NCBI GenBank assembly: GCA_013397115.1
Contig: VWZW01006289.1
Coordinates: forward strand, 2,409,696-2,473,695
DNA length: 64,000 nucleotides
Reading direction: 5' to 3'
Origin: Edolisoma coerulescens
Taxonomy: Eukaryota; Chordata; Aves; Passeriformes; Campephagidae
Below, piece after piece: positions 1-12,479 of this stretch (position 1 is its first letter; every line of letters begins with the position of its first letter). The translations under genes and the position numbers were made by a program. The notes below the pieces were generated by a model that worked only from the letters and a program-made list of their open reading frames with translations, was not told where the DNA came from and ran no database searches.

Positions 1-3000
1 CAAATATTGCCTTACTTCAAACTTTCTGTCTAAAATGAGGCATAATGAGAAGTCCTTGCCAAATAAAGCAACATTGGTTTCCAAAATGCACTTAATTTGC
101 TTTCAGTTGCTGGCCTGCGTGAGGGCTCTGAGGCTGGAATGGGCGTTCTGTTGCACTCCGTTGGTGGCTGAGAGCATAGGAAGACTTCCCATACTGATTT
201 TTTCCTGTTCCCCTCAAGTGCAATGCTCCTACTGGGATGTACTTAGCCACACAGCCACTTGAACCATGGCAAAGTGCTCACGTTCTCAAGTTGTCTGGCA
301 TATTTTCAGATTACCAAATCAGCAGGGGTGAATGTATTTGAATAAAAAATAAGAGGTTTTAGCCAGCAGGAGCAACCATCATTGCTAGCTGTATTCCTGA
401 GGTGCCTTCTAAAATTGATAAGGCAACAAATTTAGAGATACAATCAATAAATGATCACAATGGTGCTTTGTCTCAGCCAGTTAGAACACTGTGTTACGGG
501 GTAAATCTTGCTTTTACTCCTCTAGTAGACTGATAAATAAGTTGCATACTTCCAGTTTACATTTCCACAATCCCACTGAAGCCAGCACATTTCTCTACAC
601 TGTGCCATGGCCCCGGTAGATGAGTGTTGATCTCTGCTCTCAGTCTGGTCCAAATGCCACAGCTACCAACTCTACTTCTGTAAATCCAGTACAAGTGCAC
701 TGTCAGGGAGCCAGGCTGAGAACATCAGATGTGGGAAAAGATTGGCTTAAACTTAGGCCCTTCTCCAATACCCAGAATGGACACAAGTGGCTCAAGCCCC
801 ACAGCACATCAAACTTAGCCCTACATCCTGCCACAGCTTCAAACACAAGTAAGGACATAGTGACAGCAGTGGGCAACTTTAGTGAGCCGGAAAAATGGTT
901 TTGGGTGGTAAGCAATTGATTTTTAAAATTGTTGTACATTAAAATGTTTCAAATCACGGGGCAGCTTAAAATTATGCCCTGTCAGTGTTCAATTACCAAG
1001 AGCAATAAATTAGCACAGCTTCAGTCTGATAGGTGCAGCTTTCTGTCAGGATTCTTAAATAATAGAAAACAATAAAGCCAACTGTGTCAATCCATGCCCA
1101 CTTAGATATATACATAAATACAACCAAATAAACATCTTTTTTGTAATATTTCATATTCTCAGCTACATGTGGACTTTTCTGTTTGTTTCTACTTTCCACT
1201 TTTTCTTTTCCTCAAGACTTTAAGGCTAAATAATGAGAGACCTGATCTTCATCTTTTTCCGAGATGCAGAGGTTATGACATTTTACAGCAGTATCTGAAA
1301 AAAAAAGTTCTGGTAATTGGTAAATGCAAATACAGTGATATTCCAATCTCTCCTGCTTCCCAGAGACCTAAGGCATAGCCTTAATCATGCCCTTCTTTTT
1401 GTGGTCGCATTTCTGACCTTCCAGTCACAAGGTATACAAGCTGTTCTTCCACCAGCTACCATCCAGCAGCAGTCATGTGGTTACAGGGCTTGTTCTTTAG
1501 GGGTGCTGACCTGCTGCATTTTTGACTGGCTTGTATTGTTGAGTAAGAACCTCTTGCTTCCAAAAAATCAAGCAGTTTAACAGCATTATTTCTACAATAC
1601 CCAAAAAGTGGAAATGCTTTAAGAGATAATATGTTTTCAAACGTGTTACGGCCATCCCTGCCAGTACTACCATCTTGTGATGGTACATCACGGTAGCCAT
1701 GCTTTCAGAAGTCTTATCTCTCCAAGAGGAAAAAGAAACTTTCACTTTAATTTGGCAGTGACCAAGGGTATTATTTGAGGTTGCTCCGTGAGGTTCTTTG
1801 TCCACCATCACTTTTTCTTATCCTGCAGAATCTTTCCCTATTTTGCTCGTATATTTCACCAGTGCTGAAATTGCACCTGAATTCGTTTGGTCAAGGAGGC
1901 TGCAAGGATCCTCTGAAAACTTCTGAAAGTGGTAATCTTTCAATGTGTGTTCAGGGGGCTCAGGATCGCTGCACTCCAAATGCAGAGGCATTTAAAACTG
2001 GACCTCTAAACTACTGCCATCACAGGAGCTTGAGAATCTCAAGGAGAATCCTGGATCTAGACACTCCTCATTGTCATTTTTGTGTAAATGGTCAAATAAT
2101 TAGGAAACCACTGTTTCTTTACACCGTGTTGTATGTGACGTTAGATTTTGTTGTATTTTAACAATATGTAAAATTACATTTGTCATGTTTGTGCTTATGG
2201 TCAGTAAGAATCTGAAACAGAATAAGCACTTAAGTACTGGGCTATTTGTCATAAGATACTTGAACAGGTATATGCTCCTTCTGATACTAAGTGTTTTAAT
2301 GGAGTATTAGATGGTGTCTCCTGTGGTCTTTGCTTTTTATTAGCAACAGTTTTCTGGGGGTTGCTTTTTAAATTGTGCTAAAAACTATACATTATTAAGA
2401 TCACCTTTTTAGCCAAGTGGTAGCCACTAGGCTGTTCTGATTTTCCTAGCATGGTGTCAGCCCGGTCACCTCACCTGTTGTAAAGTGTTTAGCATTTTAG
2501 TGCCTCAGACACCACCAAAGCTGGTTCTGGCCTGCACAGAAGTAGCTTCTGGAATTGCACCTTTTTTGTGCTGTTGTTTTTGATTAATAAAAAATACCCA
2601 GATTATAGTTTGAATCTCTAAGGATCTCTTAGTCTATCTAAGTCTTTAGAAATGTGATGAATGGAGTTTTCATTATCTTTATTGTGTAGCTAATTTTCAT
2701 AGCGAATTCTTTGTTTTTCCTACGGAAACAGTGAGTTAAAGGAGAAAAAGCAGGACCCTAAAATACGCATTTTTATGGCTGACGATGTATGAAATGCAAC
2801 AAGAAGTACCACTGGGGGAAGAAATTTAATAATTGTTTATGCCAGGGGAATCTACTGTATGAAACCCACAGTGTATGTAATAAGGATGACTAACTGTACA
2901 TTTTAGTGCCTTGTTTCTTGTAAAATGTTTAATCATAAATTACTAAACATAAATAATTATGAATTTCTGAGAAAACATATCTAAATACTGTTAATAGAAA

Positions 3001-3800
3001 CTGTATATTCACAGAAGAGTCAATAAATCATCAACTATTGTTACACATTAATTAGACGAGATTTTTAGTCTCCATTCTTTCAGAGTTGTTTTTAAATAAT
3101 GTCATTTAATTTACACACAACTGTGCTATTTCTGTCTCTTAAACTAAACTCCACTCAACTGCATGGTACTGAGAAACTTTCTTAGTTGCACTGTCAAATT
3201 TTGTGGGACAAAGTGCTGTCTGTGAGGCCTGTTGTACATACTCACCACAGAACTTTATATTTGGTATGATTAAGTGTTGATACAGTCACAGGTTCCTCTC
3301 AAATGCTCTCTCTGTAGACCTATAAGCAGATCAGGTTTGAATTTGAGTTAAGCACCAGCAGTTTGCTGCTGGGCAGCCTGTGTCGGGTGCTGCTGGACAA
3401 TAAAAAGAATTGGTTCCTAATAAGAGCACCTAAATAATCTCAGTTCAAAGACTATGTAGAAATCCAAGAAACTAAACCATGCTCTGACACATCCAAGAAA
3501 GCCAAAATCTGTCCCACTCACGAGCAGCAAGATGAACAGTGGGGTTTGAAAACCCACAAGGCTGAGTGCTTAGAAGAAAGGAGAGAAGGGGGAGTAGTAA
3601 GTGGATAAGGATAACCTGACCTTTCTCCCTGCTTCTCTAGGTTTTTCTGTGCAGACTACATGTGCTGAAAGCCATGCTGGTATGGGACAGTTTCCCAATG
3701 GTGTCTTGTCTGTGCCACATGTAGAACCTGATAGTGAGTATTCCAATGTCCATCCCTGAGGAATTGGGATGCAACTGTAGAGACAGCTGGATTCATGTAT
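1..3800. other. Intergenic or upstream DNA, no gene recognised
   Basis: AT-rich sequence with scattered short open frames on both strands, none with a recognisable domain or convincing splice context. Several AATAAA hexamers occur (for example near 1072, 2586, 3023 and 3402), as expected in AT-rich DNA. The stretch could include 3' UTR of an upstream gene, since PDCD6 precedes AHRR in other amniotes, but no PDCD6 EF-hand codons were found here. Confidence 0.6.
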
Positions 3801-3804
3801 GTAA

Positions 3805-3890
3805 GAACATGCAAAAGCTGTTCCAGGTCAGGCCACAGCTTCCTCTAATCCAGTGTCCTGCCTATAAAAGAGGTTTGCAGCATCTGCCCT
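3805..3890 (-). repeat. Possible decayed interspersed repeat fragment
   Basis: The stretch beginning 'gtaagaacatgcaaaagctg' and running through a 'ccagtgtcctg' motif resembles, from memory, a dispersed amniote repeat with the pattern 'agaacataagaa...gggtcaga...ccagtatcctg'. Similarity is low and the family was not checked. The strand is a guess. Confidence 0.3.
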
Positions 3891-6440
3891 ATAAAAAGTT
3901 AAAATAAATGTGAGTGTACAATATTTCATAGCATGCACTGCTCCATGAGGCAGAGAGTCTGTGAGACCATAGTGGAATCTTTGTATATAATGACCTTTAA
4001 TGGAGTTTTCTTGTAGAAATCTGTGCAAGATATTTCTGAGCCTATGTAAACTGTAAGTAACAATGTGTTCCAAATATAAGCAGAGTGAAGAAATACCCCT
4101 CATGATTAGCTCTAAAGCCAATTGCTGCTAATTTAGCTTGCCACCATCTCTCTCCATATATAACCTTGAGTTAGGAAGTCATAGACCTTAAATCTGGTTC
4201 AAATAAGATAAGGGTGTATAATAATAGCTCATTCGGTCTTTTTCTCTCACAGCAACACAAGGTTGGTTTTTAACTGATACTGAAAAATATCAGCAACGCT
4301 CTTCCGGTGCGTTTGATCAGAAGACAACAAATACTTTCATGAGATATGAAAGAAAAGGGCAAGAGTAACATAATTACATCTAGAAGTAAGAACAGAACTT
4401 CATTTTAATAGTTTTCAAGCAGATACTCTTCACTTAAAATTGTTTGCTCTTTTTCTTCGCTAACTCATTTTCAGTAAGAAGGAATAGTTCCACTGAGTTA
4501 AAAAAGCCTTCATGCTCGATGATTGCTTTTGGCCAGCAGAGTGCTCCTCAAATCATTTCATCTTACTGAAGATTTCCAAAATGTGACCACATGACAGCAA
4601 AAGACAGGTTTGAAGGTTTCTGTCTACAACCTTTATCTTACCACTTTGGGTTCCTGAACAGAAGTAACCAGGTTTGTGGCTGACGACACCATCAAACTCA
4701 ACAGTTTTTCCTTGTAATCAGGTCTACAAGATTCAGTACAGTATTCAATAATCAGGATTTTTTTTTCCAGATAATTTGAGTGTTCCATGATAAAGGTAAA
4801 ACCATGAACTGAAGGATCTCATGTGGCAAATGGTTAAAAACCTTGCTAGTTCCCTGAAGTGGCTCACTACCATGCTGCCACCATACCCCTTTAATTTCTA
4901 AACCAGCTGGGTTGGGAACTTTCACACTTCATGTTCTTGGAGACAAAGTGAAGAGAACAACAAGCAGAATCCATTTCAAAGTGGAAATAAATGTACCTGT
5001 TGGTAAAGGGCATTGTTTATCAAACAGAAGGAAATGGAAATCAGTAGTAATAAATATAGACAAGAAGCTAATGACATTCAAGAGTAATAAATAAACAGTG
5101 GGAAAAGAGGTCTTGACCAGCAGACCTAAATACAAGAAGAGAGTTTCTGAGTGTACAAGACAGAAAACAAAACCACTTAAAATTTTAAACTATACGTTCC
5201 TACTAGTATATGCCAGTGGTAAATTGTTATTTATACAAAAAAGGAAAATATTGAAAGTATTAGTACCTTATGTATTTAGAAAGCAGTGAGATGTTGTTTT
5301 ATGGGTGATGGCTGACTTGTCATATGAGGATGGCTAAGAACCCCACAGTCCTTTCTACAAAAAGAGAACATTAGATTTCTTCTAGAGGGAAAGACCACAT
5401 TTGGAGGCTTGGGGTTTTTTCATTAAAATGTGCAGGAGACTCGTACCAAAAGTCCGAGGAATAAAGGCTGACCATTACTGCTCCACTGATATTCATCCTG
5501 GAAGACTGGGAAAATTCTGAAACCTGGAGGCCCACTGATGGTTGCTAGTTGAGAAAAGGGTCACAAGGGAAAGCTGTGTGTAATTAGTGTCCCTTCTACA
5601 GAAAAAACCCCACAACCTTATCAAATAAATCTGGTTTTGTTCCCAGGCAAGGTCAGAATTATGACTAAAAAAGGTAACTGCACTGATAAAACTCCTTGTT
5701 TCAGTCTAGCATGACTTATGAAAAAGAAACAGTCCAAGTTAAATGGGTTTAAATTACTTACCTGACAGGCATAAAAACACTTGAAAAGCAGTCATTGGTC
5801 AAAGCTTTCCCTAAAGGTGTTCCACAGGCATTAGCAGCAGGAATAATCTTGAAGGAAATGTGCAAGTCATCGCTGTCATTTACAGCTGGCACCAGCTTTG
5901 CCAAGAGAGTGGTGACAGGGCAAGGCATACATATGGTACAGCCTGGCTTGTTCTGTGAGATGGGCCAGTTCCCAAAGGTATCTCAAAGCAAGGACAAAGC
6001 TCTGAATTTGGAACTGGCGTGCAGAGGCTGCAGGGAAAAGCCTGCACTCCAAGTCAGTGTTGTTTCTGGATCACTGGGGCAGGCGTCTGACAGGGGCTCC
6101 TGGGGGCTTGCACCAGCAAAGAGGATTGAAAGGAGACGTAAAGGCAGGATGGTGTTAGGACATAGAAGTGCTGCCTCCCCACATAGCCCTGGAGAGTGCA
6201 ACAACAAAATATTGTTGGACCTCACACCGGTGTTGAAACTGAACAGGTGAGGGAGGGTGCTGATGGGAGCTCTCAAAGCGATGGGTAAGAGAGGATGTCT
6301 TATCCCAGCCATCTTAACGGGAGAAGTCGCTTGGGGTTGTAAACAGGAATTTGGTGAACTAGCATGAACTGAATGCATAATAAATCCACTCAGGAATAAG
6401 AAAGACTGCAGCTTTTTAATAAGGAAAAAAAGGAGGTCGA
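3891..6440. other. Non-coding DNA, no gene recognised
   Basis: No exon could be supported. A 151-codon + strand frame at 5795-6250 lies opposite part of a longer minus-strand frame and has no recognisable domain. It ends just left of the CpG-rich segment and is probably chance. Confidence 0.55.
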
Positions 6441-6449
6441 GCAGAGTAA

Positions 6450-6960
6450 TCCTGAGAGTGAGAAGTGATGGGCAGCCAACACGCCGTGAGAAACACCTCG
6501 CAGGTCGCTGGGGCTGCTCCTCGTCCCGATGCCGTCCCGCTGAGACCAGGTGCCTTTCCAGGGGGTGCGGTAACTCGGTTGTGGACTCGATCCAGAGGCA
6601 GCGGGTGGCAGAGAACGACACGCCAGAGCCCGGGGCCGTGCAGAGCCCGGGACCCCCGGCCCTGCCCGCTCGCTCCAGCGGGCGGCAGCCGCGGGCCGGG
6701 GCCGCGATCCCAGCGGGAAGGCGGCTCCTCCCCGAGGAGCGGCAGCGTCCCCGGACCGCCGCTCTCCCGGGACGGGCCGAGCGTCTGCAAGCCCTGAGCG
6801 GGAAAGCTGCTCCGTGCGAGCGGCTCCCAGATGGGCCGCCGGGAGCGGGGGATGCCCCGGCCGCCCCCGGCACCCACCGAGCTGTCCCCGGAGAGCGGCT
6901 CCAAAGCGCGGCAGGGATGCTGCGCAAGGATCGGCGGTGCCGCTGCCACGGGCGGGGCTG
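6450..6960. promoter_or_regulatory. CpG island 1, candidate promoter
   Basis: This segment is far richer in G+C and CpG than the surrounding DNA, with many CCGG, GCGG and CGGG runs. Avian CpG islands usually mark promoters. A TATATATA motif lies just to the right at 7099-7106 and, being palindromic, could serve either strand. No first coding exon is recognisable on either strand. The island lies about 41 kb upstream of the first AHRR coding exon, so it could be a distal AHRR promoter, the promoter of a non-coding transcript, or an orphan island. Confidence 0.6.
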
Positions 6961-7029
6961 TTTTAGAACATATTTCCTCGTCGGTGTCGGAAGCCAAGCC
7001 AGCATTTTTATTTCGTTTCGGGCTAAGCT

Positions 7030-10000
7030 AGTGAGGGACTAGTTTACACTGAGAGAAGATCAATCACCTCCCTAGAGAAATCAGTATTACACACTGCCTA
7101 TATATAGCCCGCTGTACTTTGCTTGCAAGCAGAGTGAGAGTGACCAAGGCTTTCTACATCCTTTGGCTACTCCCACTCCACTAAATTATAGGCTTTTGTG
7201 GGTTTAACACAAAACCAGAACAAGGGAAACACATTGCAGGTGAAATCCTCCAATTTTTCAGCCTGTGGAAGTGTTCCCATTGATGCTGGGCTCCAGGAAA
7301 TCCTCCACAAGGGTCAGGGCAGGATCCTAACCCGCAGGAGATTTTGGCAGCCTGCTCTTTGCTTCCTACTCAGAAAGAGAAATTCCCTAAATTTCCATCT
7401 GTCTTGTGTGTTCATTGCATGGCCCAGCCAGGGAAATTCTTGAAAGTCTTCAAGGTATTTGTTTTGTGACAGGTTATGTCTACTCTAAGAAAAAAGGTTC
7501 TATTTCAGTGATGGTAGCTACTGTCTTATAAAACGTTAGTTAGGGCAAGCTGTGAGCATCTGCTATGTCTAAGTAGGGCTTCTTAAAAAATTCTGGTTCT
7601 TTCATACAGGTTTTTCCTCATCAAGCCAGCATGTAAGAGGAATACCAGGTACTAACTATCATGTTTTAAAATCACACCATTTTGCCAATCCAGGCAAAGC
7701 CTCGGGGAAATACTCCCAGATTTTGTTTATCCACATAGTGCATAAATCTTTTAACCACTCCATTTGCCTGAGGCCACATGGGGGTTACACACTGCACATA
7801 AGGACAAGGAACATGCCGTAGCCTTAGGCAATCTGAACTGTTGAAAAAATTGTATGTAAACAGTTATAAACAAGTTTTCAAGATCTCTTTTAAATAAGCA
7901 ATAAACTAATCCTTGTCATAGACAGATAGGCACCCATGTCTCAGCTGTTTAAGAGCAAATTGCGTAAGACAGTGCCTGAAATACCTCCGTTTAAAAGCAC
8001 CATCATTGTGCTCATGTGAAAATGAAAACAAAGACAACCAAATACTGAGGAGGCTGATCAGCACAGATAACACTAAAGTACACACAAAATAACCAAAGTC
8101 CCCAGTTCTTGGTAGCATTCCTATTTGGGTTGGGTTTTCAGAGAAAGCATACCTGTACCCACCAACTCAGCTTCTAGGTGCTCTTGCTACAGATATCCTA
8201 AATAGAACCAGTTTCAGTCACTGTTCGTAGACCCAGGAACCTAAACTATATGCAGAGAACTCAGCCATGAGTAACTTTTTCCCACTCTCAAGCTGAGAGC
8301 TAAACAAAAGGGCTCTAGACTACACATTTTTTGACCCAAGGAAAGAGGCCCCGGAAGAATAAAAATTGCAACAACATATAAACTTGGAAAACCTGCTTGA
8401 CTAATAGGAAAAAAAGACATCCAAGCAATCACCCTGACCCAATCTAACTTTCAGCACTGCATGGCTGGTAAGACAGCCACTAGCAGCTGCCCCTGCTAGT
8501 AGCTGCACCTTGATCTCAGCTTATCATTTTGGCCTGGATGTGTCCTGGTGAGCTGGGGGTTAGTGTTCAGGCACCATCAGTGTTCCTTCTCCTGGCAGTG
8601 GCCTCAGCACTGGCCACAACTGCTGCCTGCAAGTCACGGCTCTGCTGCCCACCCCAGCCACTGCAGTCCTGGTAGCCCACTCTCCTTTTTGCCTCCCCAG
8701 TCTCTTCAGCTGTCAGGGACATTACAGACCCAAGGGTGCCACAAGTTTGTTTTCTTAGAAGGTAAATAAATGGCAAGTAGGATCCATATCCAGTGCCTAT
8801 AAGCAACAGAAAGACATACTAATCCCCCCCCCCACCCCTCGCTCCCATCTTGCTTGCCCAGGGCTCCTTCATCCTGGGCACCAAAGCCCTACAGGCTTCT
8901 TCTCACACTTCTCTTGGCCCTCTATCACTGAATACAAATTTAGTCCCACAGACCTTTATTTTAATGGGACAGCTACAATCTAAAAGCTACAAACAGGCAT
9001 GAACTGAGATGTACCCCGCTCCTGTCAGCAGCTGGCACAGCTTTTCTGCTGGAGGGAAAAAGTCTGAGAGGGGTTTGTACCTCTCACGAGGGAGACCTTT
9101 CTGTGGTCTCTGGCCACTGGGATCTCATTAGAAATGGCACAGTCAAACCTGCAGAGGACATAAACACAGAAATATTTTGTATATTTATAACATATAAAAA
9201 TATCAAGGACTTTTCTATACATGAGTGAGACTTCAAGGAGTAAATAGTAAGCTATGTAAGCAGAGGAAAGAATAACAAATTGTTCTCTGCTTCCAGTCAC
9301 TTCGGGGAAAAATGGAAGACTGCAATGGGCAGTAAAGAGGAACCTGGGGACTCCTGCTGTCCAGGCACTTACACAAACCACATGAAGTCAAATCTACAGA
9401 TATTATCAGTTTCCTTCACTCTAGCAGAAGTCTATGACAAGTTTTCTGGTTTCAACTCCCCCTTCTCCCCCAATTTTTGTTTTTAATAAAGAGTATTTGT
9501 GCCAAGACTGAAAAATGCGACAGATCTCTATCTCAAGTTCCAGAAGAGTGGAAACTTGATATTTATTGTATTACTGAAGAAACAGAATGTAAACAAGTAA
9601 CTAAAGACCACTGTCTGTCTGGGTATGTCTGGAGCACTCCTGCTAGCCAGTTTACTGCTATCCACCAATTCTATACTATCCTTGTCAGCAGAATAGCCAA
9701 GCTGTTTCTGGGCTGCATTGTCAGATGAACATCTAGTAGCTTGAGTCCACGTGGGCTTGTTACCTTTGGCAAAGTCCCAATATTTTCTGACCGTCTTATG
9801 TAACTAACTAGTGCTCTGAAATCCAGGAAGGCTTATTAGCTCACTGCTCAACCAGGCAGCAGCATGCAGCATCTCCTGGATGTGAGCCTTCGGGGTTACC
9901 GTGATAGCAGGATAAGGGAACTATGGGTAACACAGAAGTGAGTAGAAGAGATAAGGAAGGTAAGACATGGGGGCAGAACCTGGGTAAGCTTTTGTCTCAC

Positions 10001-10205
10001 AACATTTAGTAGCTTCAGGAAAGCACTCTACTTCTGAAACACAGTGGTGAGTGTATGGGATGCAGATGCCCGGTGGCAGAGCTGGGTCAGTTCAGCCAGG
10101 GCCCATAAGCTCGGGATCAGTGCCAGTCCACTGGACCCATGCTGACACAAGGAGAACTCCTTAGAGTCTCCCTCCTGCTCCCAAGTCCCTCACTGTCCAC
10201 AAAGC
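7030..10205. other. Non-coding DNA, no gene recognised
   Basis: Moderately AT-rich with only short chance open frames. It includes a run of ten C at 8824-8833. I see no clear repeat family and no exon. Confidence 0.6.
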
Positions 10206-10210
10206 TTACT

Positions 10211-10750
10211 TGTCAATGTGCAGGCCCTTACAAGTGCCCAGAGGTGTTTTGATTCTGACATCGTGCCCAAGCTGATAAGCCTTGCTGAGACCCACAGCTG
10301 TGGGAAACAGTCCATTGTCGTAAGCCATGCCGAGATCGACAGGCTTTCTCGACAAATCGACAGCAAAGAGACAGAAAAGTTCTTTGTGAGAAAAATCCAC
10401 AGAGCAGTTTTATTTGACTACCCGCGAAGGTGCTCCACAGACAAAGACCCAGACCAAGGCGAGGTCCAGGGTTTATATGTGGGGGTGGGGAGAGCATCAG
10501 GGACCAATGGTCTGAGAGCACAAGGGTGGTACATGGGCAGAGCTGGGGTATGGGAGCCAGTGGGGAAATAGTGAGGGAGTGGCAAGGGAATGGGGGCCAA
10601 TGGGAAAGCGGGGAAAGGAGAACCTTCTGGATCAGGAGCATGTAAGGTACCAAAGGGTGGGGAGGCCAACAGGCCAACCGGGGAAACAGAACTGGGGTAC
10701 ATCAACACAATGGAACAAAGCACCCTGGGAGAAGCCCTTTCAGCCACCCT
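10211..10750 (-). mobile_element. Solo LTR of an endogenous retrovirus, minus orientation
   Basis: Read on the minus strand this segment has the order of signals expected of an LTR. There is a U3-like part with two ATTGG (inverted CCAAT) motifs, at about 10505 and 10597 on +. A TATAAA box follows near 10471-10477. An AATAAA polyadenylation signal lies about 60 bases downstream, near 10410-10416. About 200 bases of U5-like sequence lead to a boundary near 10211. No gag, pol or env frame flanks it, and a primer-binding site or target-site duplication could not be fixed, so both ends are approximate. The family (ERVK- or ERV1-like) is not determined. Confidence 0.6.
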
Positions 10751-10759
10751 ACCCTAGGG

Positions 10760-12115
10760 AAGGTATCTAGGGTTTTTCCTTCCAGGGGACCGTTGTGGTT
10801 TCTTTGTATAGGCTTACCAGCCTCCACAGTCCATGCAAACAGTCAGATGCTGCAGGATCTGTGAGCCTGAGCTCCATGCTTTAATAAAGTACTAATGTTA
10901 ATGACAGATGAGCTCTTTCCTAGAAGGGTTACAGCCATGACCACTTCAAGCAGGTCCAGACCATCTATGCTCTGCCTTCCTTCTCTTGGCATGTATCAGT
11001 ACCCTCACACAAAGACTGTACCACTTGTCTAAGCAGGAAGCCGGAGGACGCTTCCCAAGCCACAAAGAAAATTTGGGTAAGGATGTTCAAAACCTACGTA
11101 AAACATTATACCTCGCAGGATTGCCCCAGCTCTCCTCCTTTCCACCAGATATCACTGTAGCTTCATTGATCTGTTGGCATCTCCAATGTACAGTTCTGAA
11201 ATGACTGACTCCATGCTTTCTTTATGGACACCGTTTTTGTCTGTCCTGCAAGCCTGATAGCAATTTCTGCACCTGAGAGGTGTGTCAGATACACAGAGGT
11301 GTCAAATCTACAGACACAGATAAAGGGTTCCTTCTTTGTCCTGGGGACTTGGGATGATTGCTGGGGGAAGGACTTTGAAGGACTCATGTCCAGAATATCA
11401 CCAGGCTCTGCTCTCTTTTCCACACTGATACATCAGCAAAGCTATTGCAAACAAAACCACCAAGGATATCTGACTCTATGACCATTGTACACAGAATTAC
11501 TGTTGTGCTGTTGATAATACCTATGTTTTCATGATAAATTCCTTGCTTTTAGGTTTACAGAGTGTGTCAACAGTGCAACTAATAAACAAGGGACAGAGAT
11601 CAGGCATCAGATGAACTGAATGCACTCAAAAGTGAGAATAGTGTGTATCATATTGGATACCACAAAAACCACATGAGAAATGTACTAAGGGAAAGACTGA
11701 CGCACTTGTCATAGGAATACCCTACATATCTCTGTCTGTATTTCCATTCCTTCTGAGTAGTAAGAAAGCCAGGATTCATTGACTTTGAACTTGGACAGAA
11801 AAATAAGCAGGGTGACTCATCAAAGAATTGGTTTGTCCTTTCTTGTGCAATATACTTCTTTGTGACCAAAGGAGGTCCAGAAAAAATGGGTAGAAAATAG
11901 GTAGAAATTTTGTGTTTTGACATGAAGTTAATTACTGTCTAATTCCTCCTTAGCAAAATATTCCTTAGAGACTATATAAGCTATACTTAGCTGAAATAAA
12001 AAGACACTTTAAAACTACAATCTGCCAATAATTTATTGTAGTGACAGAAACATTTGATTTTGAGTGAGTATTCTAATTTTTAATTAAGTTTTATTTTGTT
12101 TTTTCACAGAGTCGT
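10760..12115. other. Non-coding DNA, no gene recognised
   Basis: Nothing recognisable beyond short chance frames; no repeat boundary could be placed. Confidence 0.6.
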
Positions 12116-12123
12116 AAATTGCA

Positions 12124-12470
12124 ACATATCACAGAAAGGCTGAGGTGGGAAAATGACCTCTGGACATCATCTGAGCCAAGCCCCCTGCTCAAGCAGGGTC
12201 ACCCAGACACCATTACCTAGGACTATTTTCAGATGGCTCCTGAATATCTCTAAGGAGGTACATGCTACAACTTCTCTGAGCAACATGTGACAGTGCTCAG
12301 TCACCTCTACAGTAAAAAAGTGTTTCTTGATGTTCAGAGGGAACCTCTTGTGTCTCAGGTTGTGTCCATTGCCTCTGGTTCTGCCATTGGATACCAATGA
12401 AGAGAGCCTGGTTATTCTTTACAGCCCCCCTTCAGGTAATTGTATACATTGATAAGATTCTCCCTTTTCC
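12124..12470 (-). mobile_element. CR1 LINE, 5'-truncated copy
   Basis: Minus-oriented 3' part of a CR1 retroposon. Reading on +, it shows the reverse complement of familiar avian CR1 landmarks: 'cagaaaggctgaggtggga', 'cccctgctcaagcagggtca', 'gtgtttcttgatgttcaga' and 'attgataagattctccctt'. The same blocks recur in the copy at 61.4 kb. Divergence suggests an old, immobile copy. Confidence 0.88.
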
Positions 12471-12479
12471 ATATGCCTT

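Noticed and set aside
6458..7042. First coding exon in CpG island 1 on the + strand, or a minus-strand start giving an acidic ASDTDEE peptide
   Set aside because: The minus-strand peptide has no in-frame ATG (it opens at TTG with a stop just upstream). The + frames have no recognisable product.
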